A DNA stretch of 64,000 nt from Citrobacter sp. On2M (GCF_018035235.1 NZ_WPCV01000002.1:186001-250000); one strand, 5' to 3'. Shown: positions 24,818-35,306, numbered from the stretch's first letter. Notes: a model not told the origin generated them from the letters alone. Numbers and translations: made by a program.

Positions 24818-25774
24818 ATGTGGAAGCGCTTACTTTTAGTCACAGCAGTTTCGGCAGCCATGTCGTCTATGGCAATGGCAGCCCCTTTAACCGTAGGATT
24901 TTCACAGGTTGGCTCTGAATCCGGCTGGCGCGCCGCAGAAACCAACGTTGCGAAAAGCGAGGCCGAAAAGCGGGGTATTACGCTGAAAATCGCTGACGGC
25001 CAGCAAAAGCAGGAAAACCAGATTAAGGCAGTCCGCTCATTCGTGGCGCAGGGCGTTGATGCCATCTTTATTGCCCCGGTCGTGGCAACGGGTTGGGAGC
25101 CGGTCTTAAAAGAAGCAAAAGATGCCGACATTCCCGTCTTTTTGCTCGATCGTTCCATCGATGTAAAAGACAAATCTCTCTATATGACCACCGTCACCGC
25201 TGACAACGTGCTGGAAGGTAAATTGATTGGCGACTGGCTAATTAAAGAAGTGAACGGCAAGCCGTGTAACGTTGTTGAGCTGCAAGGGACCGTCGGGGCA
25301 AGTGTAGCGATCGATCGTAAAAAAGGTTTTGCTGAAGCCATCGCTAACGCACCTAACATCAAAATTATCCGCTCACAGTCCGGTGACTTCACCCGCAGTA
25401 AAGGGAAAGAAGTGATGGAGAGCTTTATTAAAGCGGAAAACAACGGCAAGAACATCTGCATGGTTTACGCCCACAACGATGACATGGTGATCGGTGCGAT
25501 TCAGGCGATCAAAGAAGCGGGTCTGAAACCCGGTAAAGATATTCTTACCGGTTCCATCGACGGCGTACCGGATATCTACAAAGCGATGATTGATGGTGAA
25601 GCTAACGCCAGCGTCGAGCTGACGCCGAATATGGCAGGTCCGGCCTTCGATGCGCTGGAGAAATTCAAAAAAGACGGCACGATGCCTGAGAAGCTGACCA
25701 TCACCAAGTCGATCCTCTACCTGCCAGATACGGCGAAAGAAGAGTTAGAGAAGAAGAAAAACATGGGCTACTAG
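24818..25774 (+). CDS. ytfQ: Galactofuranose ABC transporter periplasmic binding protein YtfQ
   Basis: 318 residues. The signal peptide (MWKRLLLVTAVSAAMSSMAMAAP) is followed by a type I periplasmic-binding fold (PLTVGFSQVGSESGWRAAE, AIFIAPVVATGWEPVL, MVYAHNDDMVIGAIQAIKEAG). The E. coli orthologue binds galactofuranose. It heads the ytfQ-ytfR-ytfT-yjfF operon. Confidence 0.96.
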   Translation: MWKRLLLVTAVSAAMSSMAMAAPLTVGFSQVGSESGWRAAETNVAKSEAEKRGITLKIADGQQKQENQIKAVRSFVAQGVDAIFIAPVVATGWEPVLKEAKDADIPVFLLDRSIDVKDKSLYMTTVTADNVLEGKLIGDWLIKEVNGKPCNVVELQGTVGASVAIDRKKGFAEAIANAPNIKIIRSQSGDFTRSKGKEVMESFIKAENNGKNICMVYAHNDDMVIGAIQAIKEAGLKPGKDILTGSIDGVPDIYKAMIDGEANASVELTPNMAGPAFDALEKFKKDGTMPEKLTITKSILYLPDTAKEELEKKKNMGY

Positions 25775-25792
25775 TTTTGCTGTCGGTCTTCT

Positions 25793-25826
25793 GTAGGTCT
25801 GATGGCGCTGCGCTTATCAGGCCTAC
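25793..25826. repeat. REP-type palindrome between ytfQ and ytfR
   Basis: GTAGGTCTGAT...ATCAGGCCTAC around a GC-rich centre forms a REP-like hairpin. In binding-protein operons such an element protects the upstream mRNA, giving more binding protein than membrane subunits. Confidence 0.7.
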
Positions 25827-25858
25827 GAAACGCCGTGATTTCGCACCGGAGGAATGCC

Positions 25859-27361
25859 ATGACCACCGACCAACATCAGGAGATCCTCCGCACCGAAGGA
25901 TTAAGTAAATTTTTTCCCGGCGTCAAAGCACTGGATAACGTGGATTTTAGTTTGCGTCGTGGCGAGATTATGGCGCTGCTGGGTGAAAACGGAGCCGGTA
26001 AATCGACGCTAATCAAAGCGCTGACCGGTGTTTACCACGCCGATCGCGGCACTATCTGGCTCGAAGGCCAGCAGATTTCCCCGAAAAATACCGCCCATGC
26101 CCAGCAACTGGGGATTGGCACCGTGTATCAGGAAGTAAACCTGCTGCCCAATATGTCGGTCGCGGATAACCTGTTTATTGGCCGTGAACCACGGCGTTTT
26201 GGCCTGCTACAGCGTAAGCAGATGGAAAAACGCGCCACGGAGCTGATGGCGTCATACGGTTTTTCCCTCGACGTACGCGAGCCGCTGAACCGCTTTTCTG
26301 TGGCGATGCAGCAGATTGTCGCGATTTGCCGCGCGATCGATCTCTCCGCGAAAGTGCTGATCCTCGATGAACCCACAGCCAGCCTCGATACCCAGGAAGT
26401 TGAAATGCTGTTCGGCCTGATGCGCCATCTTCGCGATCGGGGCGTCAGTCTGATCTTCGTCACCCATTTCCTCGATCAGGTTTATCAGGTCAGCGATCGC
26501 ATCACCGTTCTGCGTAACGGCGGCTTCGTTGGCTGCCGCGAAACCCGCGAGTTGCCACAGATCGAACTGGTCAAAATGATGTTGGGCCGCGAACTGGATA
26601 CCCATGCGCTACAGCGTGCGGGACGCACGTTACTGAGCGATAAGCCGGTGGCGGCCTTTAGCGGTTTTGGCAAGAAAGGCACCATCGCGCCGTTTGATCT
26701 ACAGGTGCGTCCCGGAGAGATTGTTGGTCTTGCCGGATTGCTGGGATCCGGGCGCACGGAAACGGCGGAGGTGATCTTCGGTATTAAACCTGCCGATAGC
26801 GGTAGTGCGCTGATCAAAGGTAAACCGCAGATCTTACGATCCCCACATCAGGCTTCGTGCCTGGGGATCGGCTTCTGTCCGGAAGATCGTAAAACGGATG
26901 GTATTATCGCCGCCGCCTCGGTGCGGGAAAACATCATTCTGGCTTTGCAGGCGCAACGTGGCTGGCTGCGGCCTATTGCGAGGAAAGAACAAAACGAGAT
27001 TGCCGAGCGTTTTATCCGTCAGCTTGGAATTCGTACCCCCAACGCCGAGCAACCAATCGAGTTTCTCTCTGGCGGTAATCAGCAAAAAGTTTTGCTCTCG
27101 CGCTGGTTACTCACCAAACCGCAGTTCCTGATCCTCGATGAACCCACGCGGGGAATCGATGTCGGCGCACATGCTGAGATCATCCGCCTGATCGAAACGC
27201 TGTGCGCGGATGGCCTGGCGCTGCTGGTGATTTCATCCGAACTGGAGGAGTTAGTGGGTTATGCCGATCGCGTCATTATTATGCGCGATCGCAAACAGGT
27301 GGCCGAGATCCCGCTGGCTGAACTGTCCGTACCGGCGATCATGAATGCCATTGCGGCCTAA
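25859..27361 (+). CDS. ytfR: Galactofuranose ABC transporter ATP-binding protein YtfR
   Basis: 500 residues from the ATG at 25859 (after CGGAGGAATGCC), as in E. coli. It has two tandem ABC domains. The first has Walker A GENGAGKST and Walker B LILDEPTAS; the second has a degenerate Walker A (GLLGSGRTE), signature LSGGNQQK and Walker B LILDEPTRG, typical of the sugar CUT2 family. It powers import through YtfT/YjfF. Confidence 0.96.
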   Translation: MTTDQHQEILRTEGLSKFFPGVKALDNVDFSLRRGEIMALLGENGAGKSTLIKALTGVYHADRGTIWLEGQQISPKNTAHAQQLGIGTVYQEVNLLPNMSVADNLFIGREPRRFGLLQRKQMEKRATELMASYGFSLDVREPLNRFSVAMQQIVAICRAIDLSAKVLILDEPTASLDTQEVEMLFGLMRHLRDRGVSLIFVTHFLDQVYQVSDRITVLRNGGFVGCRETRELPQIELVKMMLGRELDTHALQRAGRTLLSDKPVAAFSGFGKKGTIAPFDLQVRPGEIVGLAGLLGSGRTETAEVIFGIKPADSGSALIKGKPQILRSPHQASCLGIGFCPEDRKTDGIIAAASVRENIILALQAQRGWLRPIARKEQNEIAERFIRQLGIRTPNAEQPIEFLSGGNQQKVLLSRWLLTKPQFLILDEPTRGIDVGAHAEIIRLIETLCADGLALLVISSELEELVGYADRVIIMRDRKQVAEIPLAELSVPAIMNAIAA

Positions 27362-27374
27362 GGAGACTATGGTG

Positions 27375-28397
27375 ATGCCTCAATCTCTCCCTCAATCCAA
27401 CACTGCGAAACGACGGTTCCGTTGGCCAAAAGGTATGCCGCAACTGGTGGCGCTACTGCTGGTGCTGCTGGTCGACAGCCTGGTGGCCCCACACTTCTAC
27501 CAGGTGATTTTGCAGGATGGACGCCTGTTCGGCAGCCCGATTGATATTCTCAACCGTGCCGCTCCCGTGGCGCTGTTGGCGATTGGTATGACGCTGGTGA
27601 TCGCCACCGGCGGTATTGATCTTTCCGTTGGCGCGGTGATGGCGATTGCCGGTGCGACCACCGCGGCGATGACGGTGGCCGGGCACAGTCTGCCGGTGGT
27701 GCTGCTTGCTGCCTTAGGTTCCGGCATTCTGGCCGGGCTGTGGAACGGGATTCTGGTGGCAATCCTCAAGATCCAGCCGTTTGTTGCGACGCTCATCCTG
27801 ATGGTGGCCGGGCGTGGAGTGGCGCAGCTTATCACGTCTGGCCAGATCGTCACCTTCAACTCGCCTGAGCTGTCGTGGTTTGGCAGCGGCTCGCTCTTTC
27901 TGTTCCCCACGCCGGTGATCATCGCGCTGCTGACGCTGGTCGCCTTTTGGCTGCTAACGCGTAAAACGGCGCTGGGCATGTTTATTGAAGCGGTGGGCAT
28001 TAACATTCGTGCGGCGAAAAATGCCGGGGTGAATACCCGCATCATTGTGATGCTCACTTATGTACTGAGCGGCCTGTGTGCGGCTATCGCCGGTATTATC
28101 GTCACGGCGGATATCCGTGGGGCAGATGCCAATAACGCCGGATTGTGGCTGGAACTGGATGCCATCCTGGCGGTGGTCATCGGTGGTGGCTCGCTGATGG
28201 GCGGGCGATTTAACCTGCTGCTGTCGGTGATCGGCGCATTGATTATTCAGGGAATGAACACCGGGATTTTACTGTCGGGCTTCCAGCCGGAGCTGAACCA
28301 GGTGGTCAAAGCCGTGGTGGTGTTGTGTGTACTGGTCGTGCAGTCACAACGCTTTATCAGCCTGATAAAAGGAGTGCGTGGTCATGATAAAACGTAA
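27375..28397 (+). CDS. ytfT: Galactofuranose ABC transporter permease YtfT
   Basis: 340 residues from the ATG at 27375, nine bases after GGAG; an in-frame ATG at 27369 is only three bases from it and less likely. CUT2-type permease with about ten helices and the family segment AIGMTLVIATGGIDLSVGAVMAIAG. It pairs with YjfF to form the membrane channel. Confidence 0.94.
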   Translation: MPQSLPQSNTAKRRFRWPKGMPQLVALLLVLLVDSLVAPHFYQVILQDGRLFGSPIDILNRAAPVALLAIGMTLVIATGGIDLSVGAVMAIAGATTAAMTVAGHSLPVVLLAALGSGILAGLWNGILVAILKIQPFVATLILMVAGRGVAQLITSGQIVTFNSPELSWFGSGSLFLFPTPVIIALLTLVAFWLLTRKTALGMFIEAVGINIRAAKNAGVNTRIIVMLTYVLSGLCAAIAGIIVTADIRGADANNAGLWLELDAILAVVIGGGSLMGGRFNLLLSVIGALIIQGMNTGILLSGFQPELNQVVKAVVVLCVLVVQSQRFISLIKGVRGHDKT

Positions 28398-29385
28398 TTT
28401 ACCGCTAATGATTACTCTCGGCGTGTTTGTGCTGGGGTATCTCTACTGCCTGACCCAGTTTCCGGCTTTTGCTTCAACTCGGGTAATCTGCAATATCCTG
28501 ACCGATAACGCTTTTTTAGGGATTATTGCCGTGGGCATGACCTTCGTGATCCTCTCTGGCGGGATCGACCTTTCCGTTGGCTCGGTGATCGCCTTTACTG
28601 GCGTATTTCTGGCGAAGGCTATTGGTTATTGGGGTATTTCCCCGCTGCTGGCGTTTCCCCTGATTTTGCTGATGGGTTGCGCGTTTGGCGCATTTATGGG
28701 GTTACTGATTGATGCGCTGAAGATCCCTGCGTTCATTATTACGCTGGCGGGAATGTTCTTCCTGCGTGGCGTCAGCTATCTGGTCTCTGAAGAGTCGATC
28801 CCAATTAACCATCCGATCTATGACACGCTCTCAAGCCTGGCATGGAAAATTCCCGGCGGCGGTCGCCTGAGCGCGATGGGGTTGTTAATGCTGGGCGTGG
28901 TGGTGATTGGCATCTTCCTTGCGCACCGTACGCGGTTTGGTAATCAGGTTTACGCCATTGGTGGCAACGCCACCTCGGCCAACCTGATGGGGATCTCAAC
29001 CCGTAGCACGACCATTCGTATCTATATGCTGTCTACCGGGCTTGCTACGCTGGCCGGCATTGTGTTTTCAATTTACACCCAGGCGGGTTATGCGTTGGCG
29101 GGCGTTGGCGTCGAGCTGGATGCGATTGCTTCGGTTGTTATCGGCGGAACGCTACTGAGCGGCGGGGTCGGTACGGTGTTAGGTACCTTGTTTGGCGTCG
29201 CTATTCAGGGATTAATTCAAACCTATATTAATTTTGACGGCACATTAAGTTCCTGGTGGACGAAGATTGCGATTGGTATTTTATTGTTTATTTTTATAGC
29301 GTTACAACGCGGTTTGACGGTGCTATGGGAAAATCGTCAAAGCTCGCCGGTAACCCGAGTGGGTACGACAGCAACACCAAAGTAA
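28384..29385 (+). CDS. yjfF: Galactofuranose ABC transporter permease YjfF
   Basis: 333 residues starting MIKRNLPLMITLGVFVLG at 28384, overlapping the end of ytfT by 14 bases. The family segment AVGMTFVILSGGIDLSVGSVIA is present. It is the second permease subunit and the last gene of the operon. Confidence 0.95.
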   Translation: MIKRNLPLMITLGVFVLGYLYCLTQFPAFASTRVICNILTDNAFLGIIAVGMTFVILSGGIDLSVGSVIAFTGVFLAKAIGYWGISPLLAFPLILLMGCAFGAFMGLLIDALKIPAFIITLAGMFFLRGVSYLVSEESIPINHPIYDTLSSLAWKIPGGGRLSAMGLLMLGVVVIGIFLAHRTRFGNQVYAIGGNATSANLMGISTRSTTIRIYMLSTGLATLAGIVFSIYTQAGYALAGVGVELDAIASVVIGGTLLSGGVGTVLGTLFGVAIQGLIQTYINFDGTLSSWWTKIAIGILLFIFIALQRGLTVLWENRQSSPVTRVGTTATPK

Positions 29386-29417
29386 CATCCTGATTTTACT
29401 AAAAACATTTAAATACC

Positions 29418-29444
29418 TAAACTTTTTCCGGTTGTAGTCGATAG
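29418..29444 (+). promoter_or_regulatory. Sigma-28 (FliA) type promoter of the chemoreceptor gene
   Basis: TAAACTTT (29418-29425), 11 bases, GTCGATAG (29437-29444) matches the FliA consensus TAAAGTTT-N11-GCCGATAA closely, about 45 bases before the chemoreceptor start. This ties the gene to flagellar class III expression. Confidence 0.75.
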
Positions 29445-29481
29445 GTTCTGTACAGGTCTGTTTTAACCCTACAACCGGAAA
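29425..29481. repeat. 13-bp perfect inverted repeat flanking the chemoreceptor transcription start
   Basis: The 13 bases at 29425-29437 are the exact reverse complement of 29469-29481. The left arm lies in the spacer of the sigma-28 promoter; the right arm ends in the GGAAA that precedes the ATG at 29489. It could be an operator, or a hairpin that hides the ribosome site in transcripts reading through from yjfF. Confidence 0.7.
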
Positions 29482-29488
29482 TATAACA

Positions 29489-30601
29489 ATGCCAAAATCC
29501 CTTTCAATTCGATCAAGTTTGTTGGTGTTATTGTCGCTGCTGACGTTCCTTCTGTTACTGACTGGAGGGATGGGGCTATATGCCTCTACTCGTATTATTA
29601 CTTCATTGATTTACCACGCTATTATGAGTGGGGCAATGTTGGCTGCTATCGCGCTACTGGCCGTGATTTGGTTCATGCTGCGAAATAAGTTTCTCAAGCC
29701 GCTGGATAGTATAGTGGAGCAACTGGAACGCCTGGCGACGGGGGATTTGTCGCCGGTTTCGGCGCTGTCGGCTAGCGCTGAATTCAACCGCCTGAGCGCA
29801 GCGATGGATGAAATGCGCCATTCGCTGGGCGACTCGGTACAACGCGTACGCGATGCCAGTTCGCAAATTGATATTGGTAGCCGTGAGCTGACTGCCGGAA
29901 ACCAGCATCTGGCGCAACGCACTGAATCGACCGCCACGTCGCTGGAGCAGACCGCCGCCAGCATGGAAGAACTCACGGCGACCGTGAAACAGAATGCGCA
30001 GAACGCGGAACAGGCGCATCAGTTGGCAAAATCGGTGTCGGATACCGCCGATCGCGGTAGCGAGATGGTGTGCTATGTGATCGAGAAAATGCGCGATATT
30101 TCAGGCAGTTCCAGCCGAATCGCCGACATCCTTAGCGTAATCGATGGTATTGCTTTCCAGACCAACATCCTGGCGCTTAATGCCTCCGTTGAAGCGGCGC
30201 GCGCCGGTGAGCAAGGGCGGGGCTTTGCGGTTGTCGCAGGTGAAGTCCGAAATCTGGCCAGCCGCAGTGCTGAAGCGGCAAAAGAGATCCGCACCTTAAT
30301 CAGCGATTCGCACACGCACGTGGGTGAAGGCAGTGAGCTGGCGCAGCAGGCGGGTGAAACCATGGATGAGATTGCGACCGAGGTCATGCGTATGACCAAA
30401 CTGATGCGTGAAATTGCCAGTGCGTCCCAGGAACAGAGTCGCGGCATTGAGCAGGTGAATATTGCGGTGATTCAGATGGATGAAACGGCGCAGCAAAATG
30501 CGGCGTTGGTACAGCAGTCGTCAGCAGCTACCCGCTCGCTGGAAGAGCAGTCACATGCGCTGCTTGAAGCAATGGCAGTGTTTAAAGTACAAACGGCGTA
30601 G
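29489..30601 (+). CDS. Methyl-accepting chemotaxis-type protein lacking a periplasmic sensor domain
   Basis: 370 residues. Two membrane helices (about 10-30 and 42-62) are separated by only about a dozen residues, so the usual 150-160-residue periplasmic domain is missing. A HAMP domain (about 62-115) and a complete MCP signalling domain follow, with the hairpin tip [40 protein letters not shown]. There is no C-terminal NWETF receptor tail. It probably senses an intracellular, membrane or partner-borne signal. It is inserted between yjfF and fbp, which are adjacent in E. coli. Confidence 0.88.
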   Translation: MPKSLSIRSSLLVLLSLLTFLLLLTGGMGLYASTRIITSLIYHAIMSGAMLAAIALLAVIWFMLRNKFLKPLDSIVEQLERLATGDLSPVSALSASAEFNRLSAAMDEMRHSLGDSVQRVRDASSQIDIGSRELTAGNQHLAQRTESTATSLEQTAASMEELTATVKQNAQNAEQAHQLAKSVSDTADRGSEMVCYVIEKMRDISGSSSRIADILSVIDGIAFQTNILALNASVEAARAGEQGRGFAVVAGEVRNLASRSAEAAKEIRTLISDSHTHVGEGSELAQQAGETMDEIATEVMRMTKLMREIASASQEQSRGIEQVNIAVIQMDETAQQNAALVQQSSAATRSLEEQSHALLEAMAVFKVQTA

Positions 30602-30609
30602 CGGATAAA

Positions 30610-30648
30610 TTTGCCGGATGATGGGGTTAACACGTCTCATCCGGCAAA
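30610..30648. repeat. REP-like hairpin between the chemoreceptor gene and fbp
   Basis: TTTGCCGGATGA (30610-30621) and TCATCCGGCAAA (30637-30648) are perfect inverted arms between convergent genes, probably serving as a terminator or REP element for both. Confidence 0.75.
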
Positions 30649-30653
30649 ACGTA

Positions 30654-31652
30654 TTACGCGTCCGGGAACTCGCGGATAAAGCGTTCTACATCTTCAACCA
30701 TATGGTCGTTACCCACGAAGAAGGAGCGGCGCTGATGCAGGCTTTCCGGGATAATATCCAGAATACGATTTTTACCGTCGCTCGCCTTGCCGCCCGCTTG
30801 CTCTGCCAGCAGGGCCATTGGGTTGCATTCGTACAGCAGACGCAGTTTCCCTTCCGGGTGGCTGGCGGTGCTTGGGTACAGGTAGATTCCGCCTTTCAGC
30901 AGATTGCGATGGAAGTCCGCAACCAGAGAGCCAATGTAGCGCGAGGTGTACGGGCGCTGGGTTGACTTATCTTCTTCCTGGCAGAATTTAATGTACTTCT
31001 TCACGCCGTTCGGGAATTTAATGTAGTTGCCTTCGTTAATGGAGTATGTGCTGCCTTTCGCCGGGAAGCGCATACGTTCCTGGCTGAGGCAGAATACGCC
31101 CAGAGAAGGATCGTAGGTGAAGGCGTGTACGCCGCAGCCGGTGGTGTACACCAGCATGGTGGAAGAACCATAAACCACGTAACCTGCCGCAACCTGCTTG
31201 TTGCCCGGCTGCAGGAAATCCTCTTCCGTGACCGGCGTGCCGACGGGGGTTACGCGGCGATAAATAGAGAAAATCGTACCGACAGAGACGTTAACATCGA
31301 TGTTGGATGAGCCATCCAGCGGATCCATCAGCACAACATATTTTGCGTGTTCACAGCCTTCAAAGACGACGATTTCATCTTCTTCTTCCGAGGCAATGCC
31401 CGCCACAATGTCGCGCGCCTTCAGTGCAGCTTTCAGTTTTTCGTTCGCGAACAGATCGAGTTTTTGCTGAACCTCTCCCTGCACGTTCTCAGCACCGCTG
31501 GCACCCAGGATATCGACCAGACCGGCCTTATTGATATCGCGGTGGATGATCTTGGCGCCCAGCTTTATTGCCGACAACAAAGCAGTGAGTTCACCGGTAG
31601 CATGAGAAAACTCGTGCTGCTTTTCGACAATAAATTCACCTAACGTTTTCAT
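30654..31652 (-). CDS. fbp: Class I fructose-1,6-bisphosphatase
   Basis: 332 residues from the ATG at 31652 ([20 protein letters not shown]), identical in length to E. coli Fbp. The metal-binding motif [13 protein letters not shown] and the C-terminal substrate-binding segment are present. It catalyses the last irreversible step of gluconeogenesis. It is divergent from mpl. Confidence 0.98.
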   Translation of the reverse strand: MKTLGEFIVEKQHEFSHATGELTALLSAIKLGAKIIHRDINKAGLVDILGASGAENVQGEVQQKLDLFANEKLKAALKARDIVAGIASEEEDEIVVFEGCEHAKYVVLMDPLDGSSNIDVNVSVGTIFSIYRRVTPVGTPVTEEDFLQPGNKQVAAGYVVYGSSTMLVYTTGCGVHAFTYDPSLGVFCLSQERMRFPAKGSTYSINEGNYIKFPNGVKKYIKFCQEEDKSTQRPYTSRYIGSLVADFHRNLLKGGIYLYPSTASHPEGKLRLLYECNPMALLAEQAGGKASDGKNRILDIIPESLHQRRSFFVGNDHMVEDVERFIREFPDA

Positions 31653-31827
31653 AACACTTTCCCTGCAATTTATGTGGAGTAAAGCGACCGCAACAATATT
31701 AACAAATATTTCCATTGTTGCGCTTAGGTGAATCGCGCCAGCAAACTACGGAATATCCTGAAATGCGTTTCTCACTTGCCGGACATGTGCGTAAAATGGC
31801 CCCCAGATTAAAAAAGGATAGTGACGT

Positions 31828-33207
31828 ATGCGCATTCATATTTTGGGAATTTGTGGCACTTTCATGGGCGGTCTGGCGATGCTGGCGCGCTCGCTCGGTC
31901 ATGAAGTAACCGGTTCGGACGCCAATGTGTATCCGCCGATGAGTACCTTGCTTGAGAAGCAAGGTATTGATTTAATTCAGGGGTACGATGCCAGCCAGCT
32001 CGACCCGCAGCCGGACTTAGTGATCATCGGTAATGCCATGACCCGTGGTAATCCGTGCGTGGAAGCGGTGCTCGAGAAGAACATCCCGTACATGTCCGGC
32101 CCACAGTGGTTGCATGACTTTGTGCTGCGCGATCGCTGGGTACTGGCGGTTGCGGGCACGCATGGCAAAACCACCACCGCCGGAATGGCGACCTGGATCC
32201 TCGAAGCCTGCGGCTATAAGCCTGGCTTTGTGATCGGCGGCGTACCGGGTAACTTTGAGGTTTCTGCGCGTCTGGGCGAAAGCGACTTCTTCGTGATTGA
32301 AGCAGATGAGTACGACTGCGCCTTCTTCGACAAGCGTTCCAAATTCGTGCATTACTGCCCGCGTACGCTGATCCTCAACAACCTTGAGTTCGATCACGCG
32401 GACATCTTTGACGATCTGAAAGCGATCCAGAAACAGTTCCATCACCTGGTGCGTATCGTGCCGGGCCAGGGACGCATCATCTACCCGGAAAACGACATCA
32501 ATCTGAAACAGACGATGGCGATGGGCTGCTGGAGCGAACAAGAGCTGGTGGGCGAACAAGGCCACTGGCAGGCGAAAAAGCTGACCACCGATGCCTCCGA
32601 GTGGGAAGTGTGGCTGGACGGTGAAAAAGTCGGTGAGGTGAAGTGGGGCCTGGTGGGCGAGCACAATATGCATAACGGTCTGATGGCGATTGCGGCCGCG
32701 CGCCATGTGGGCGTCGTGCCTGCGGATGCGGCCAATGCGCTGGGCTCGTTCATCAACGCCCGTCGTCGTCTTGAGCTTCGCGGCGAAGCCAATGGCGTGA
32801 CGGTGTATGACGATTTTGCCCATCACCCGACGGCCATTCTGGCAACGCTTGCGGCGCTGCGCGGTAAAGTGGGTGGCACGGCGCGCATCATCGCGGTGCT
32901 GGAACCTCGCTCGAACACCATGAAAATGGGGCTGTGCAAAGATGACCTCGCGCCGTCGTTAGGGCGTGCGGACGAAGTGTTCCTGCTGCAACCCCCGCAT
33001 ATTCCGTGGCAAGTAGCAGAAGTTGCTGAAGCTTGCGTTCAGCCAGCCCACTGGAGTGGCGATGTGGATGCCCTGGCGGATATGGTGGTGAAAACCGCGC
33101 AGCCAGGCGATCACATTCTGGTGATGAGCAACGGCGGATTTGGTGGTATTCATCAAAAACTGCTGGATGGCCTGGCGAAGAAAGCTCAGGCAGAAGCGGA
33201 AGAGTAA
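31828..33207 (+). CDS. mpl: UDP-N-acetylmuramate:L-alanyl-gamma-D-glutamyl-meso-diaminopimelate ligase Mpl
   Basis: 459 residues with the Mur-ligase three-domain layout: an N-terminal Rossmann domain (MRIHILGICGTFMGGLAMLA), the ATP-binding loop AGTHGKTTT near 110, and a C-terminal domain with DDFAHHPTA. It ligates recycled murein tripeptide to UDP-MurNAc in the cytoplasm. Confidence 0.97.
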   Translation: MRIHILGICGTFMGGLAMLARSLGHEVTGSDANVYPPMSTLLEKQGIDLIQGYDASQLDPQPDLVIIGNAMTRGNPCVEAVLEKNIPYMSGPQWLHDFVLRDRWVLAVAGTHGKTTTAGMATWILEACGYKPGFVIGGVPGNFEVSARLGESDFFVIEADEYDCAFFDKRSKFVHYCPRTLILNNLEFDHADIFDDLKAIQKQFHHLVRIVPGQGRIIYPENDINLKQTMAMGCWSEQELVGEQGHWQAKKLTTDASEWEVWLDGEKVGEVKWGLVGEHNMHNGLMAIAAARHVGVVPADAANALGSFINARRRLELRGEANGVTVYDDFAHHPTAILATLAALRGKVGGTARIIAVLEPRSNTMKMGLCKDDLAPSLGRADEVFLLQPPHIPWQVAEVAEACVQPAHWSGDVDALADMVVKTAQPGDHILVMSNGGFGGIHQKLLDGLAKKAQAEAEE

Positions 33208-33212
33208 AAAAA

Positions 33213-33287
33213 TGCCCGGTGGCGCTACGCTTACCGGGCCTACAACGGATCATAGGCCGGATAAGGTATTTGCACCGCCATCCGGCA
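33213..33287. repeat. Pair of REP elements (BIME) after mpl
   Basis: TGCCCGGTGGCGCTACGCTTACCGGGC (33213-33239) and GCCGGATAAGG...CCATCCGGC (33256-33286) stand head to head between convergent mpl and yjgA. The first is nearly identical to the element after the TRAP operon at 57227. Confidence 0.8.
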
Positions 33288-33306
33288 CTTTCGGCAGATG
33301 AAGAGG

Positions 33307-33858
33307 TTACGCTTCGTTTTCCGCCAGTTCACGCAGATACTGGAAGATCTGGCGGGAAGATTTTGGCGGCTTGTTGCCCGCTTTTTCTTTCCTGGCGTTA
33401 CGCACCAGCGAACGTAGTTGCTGACGGTCGGCGTCAGGCCACAGGTTCATCACTTCTTCGATGGCTTCATCGCTACCGTCAACCATACGGTCACGCAGTT
33501 GCTCCAGCTTATGGAAGACAACGACCTGCTGGTTGTGACGGTTTTTCAGCTTATCCAGTGCCTGACGGATAGGATCAACATCGCGCTGGCGCAACATTTT
33601 GCCAATCAGCTGCAGCTGGCGGCGGCGACCTTCCATCTTAATACGCTGGGCCAGCTCAATCGCGGCACGTAAATCCGCATCGAGCGGGATTTTATCCAGC
33701 GCGTTTTTCCCCAGTTTTACCAGTTCCACACCCAGGTGTTTTAACTCCTCGGCGTCACGTTTTATTTCACTTTTACTGACCCAGATAATTTCATCGTCTT
33801 CGTCTTCGATGTCATCACCGGGAACGTCGTCGAGCCAGTCTTCGGGCTGCTTAGTCAT
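33307..33858 (-). CDS. yjgA: Ribosome-associated 50S maturation protein DarP (YjgA)
   Basis: 183 residues, starting [31 protein letters not shown], an acidic N-terminus followed by basic helical segments. It matches the UPF0307/YjgA family, which binds late 50S precursors and has been renamed DarP. It is divergent from pmbA. Confidence 0.95.
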   Translation of the reverse strand: MTKQPEDWLDDVPGDDIEDEDDEIIWVSKSEIKRDAEELKHLGVELVKLGKNALDKIPLDADLRAAIELAQRIKMEGRRRQLQLIGKMLRQRDVDPIRQALDKLKNRHNQQVVVFHKLEQLRDRMVDGSDEAIEEVMNLWPDADRQQLRSLVRNARKEKAGNKPPKSSRQIFQYLRELAENEA

Positions 33859-33953
33859 GTCAGGCTCCTTAAAAAAAGAGGCTAATGTTACCAGTTAAGA
33901 TGCGCACTGAAAAACGGTTCTCTGTTAGACTTCAGAGAAACTCTCTCTACATT

Positions 33954-35306
33954 ATGGCATTTGCGATGAAAGTAATCTCACAAGTTGAAGCGCAGCGTAA
34001 GATTCTGGAAGAAGCGGTCTCGACGGCACTGGAATTAGCGTCAGGTAAGTCGGATGGCGCGGAAGTCGCTGTAAGCAAGACCACGGGTATTAGCGTCAGC
34101 ACCCGTTATGGTGAAGTGGAGAACGTAGAATTCAATAGCGATGGCGCGTTGGGGATTACGGTTTATCACCAGAACCGTAAGGGCAGCGCATCGTCCACCG
34201 ATTTAAGTCCGCAGGCGATTGCCCGTACCGTGCAGGCTGCGCTGGATATTGCGCGTTACACCTCACCGGACCCGTGCGCGGGCGTTGCAGATAAAGAATT
34301 ACTGGCCTTTGATGCGCCCGATCTGGATCTGTTCCACCCAGCGGAAGTCTCGCCTGACGAAGCTATCGAATTGGCTGCCCGCGCTGAACAGGCGGCGCTG
34401 CAGGCTGATAAGCGTATCACCAATACCGAAGGCGGCAGCTTTAACAGCCACTATGGCATCAAAGTATTTGGCAACAGCCACGGCATGCTGCAGGGCTACT
34501 GCTCCACTCGTCATTCCCTTTCCAGCTGTGTGATCGCGGAAGAAAATGGCGATATGGAACGCGATTACGCCTACACCATTGGTCGGGCGATGGGCGATCT
34601 GCAAACGCCGGAGTGGGTGGGGGCAGACTGTGCTCGCCGTACCTTATCTCGTTTGTCGCCGCGTAAGCTTTCCACCATGAAAGCGCCGGTGATTTTCGCC
34701 AACGAAGTGGCGACCGGACTGTTCGGACACCTGGTTGGCGCGATCGCCGGTGGTTCGGTGTACCGCAAATCCACCTTCCTGCTGGATTCGCTGGGCAAAC
34801 AAATTCTGCCGGAATGGCTGACTATTGAAGAACATCCGCACCTGCTGAAGGGACTGGCGTCATCGCCGTTCGACAGTGAAGGGGTACGGACTGAACGCCG
34901 CGACATCATTAAAGACGGCGTGCTGACTCAATGGCTGTTGACCAACTATTCCGCACGTAAGCTGGGGCTGAAGAGCACCGGGCATGCGGGGGGGATCCAC
35001 AACTGGCGAATTCCGGGACAAGGTCTAAGCTTCGAGCAGCTACTCAAAGAGATGGGTACAGGCCTTGTGGTTACCGAGCTGATGGGCCAGGGCGTAAGCG
35101 GCATTACCGGGGATTACTCGCGCGGTGCGGCGGGCTTCTGGGTCGAAAACGGCGAAATTCAGTATCCGGTGAGTGAAATTACCATCGCCGGGAACTTAAA
35201 AGAGATGTGGCGCAATATTGTGACCGTAGGGAACGATATTGAAACGCGCAGTAATATTCAGTGTGGTTCGGTATTGTTACCGGAGATGAAAATCGCCGGG
35301 CAATGA
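33954..35306 (+). CDS. pmbA: Metalloprotease subunit TldE/PmbA
   Basis: 450 residues from the ATG at 33954 ([17 protein letters not shown]), the E. coli length. It is the non-catalytic partner of TldD in the heterodimeric metalloprotease that matures microcin B17 and degrades the CcdA antitoxin. Conserved PmbA blocks such as [14 protein letters not shown] and [12 protein letters not shown] are present. Confidence 0.96.
   Translation: MAFAMKVISQVEAQRKILEEAVSTALELASGKSDGAEVAVSKTTGISVSTRYGEVENVEFNSDGALGITVYHQNRKGSASSTDLSPQAIARTVQAALDIARYTSPDPCAGVADKELLAFDAPDLDLFHPAEVSPDEAIELAARAEQAALQADKRITNTEGGSFNSHYGIKVFGNSHGMLQGYCSTRHSLSSCVIAEENGDMERDYAYTIGRAMGDLQTPEWVGADCARRTLSRLSPRKLSTMKAPVIFANEVATGLFGHLVGAIAGGSVYRKSTFLLDSLGKQILPEWLTIEEHPHLLKGLASSPFDSEGVRTERRDIIKDGVLTQWLLTNYSARKLGLKSTGHAGGIHNWRIPGQGLSFEQLLKEMGTGLVVTELMGQGVSGITGDYSRGAAGFWVENGEIQYPVSEITIAGNLKEMWRNIVTVGNDIETRSNIQCGSVLLPEMKIAGQ

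Noticed and set aside
32017-32826. Long antisense ORFs over mpl and similar ones over other GC-rich genes
   Set aside because: They are shadow frames of strongly conserved genes, without ribosome sites or recognisable domains.
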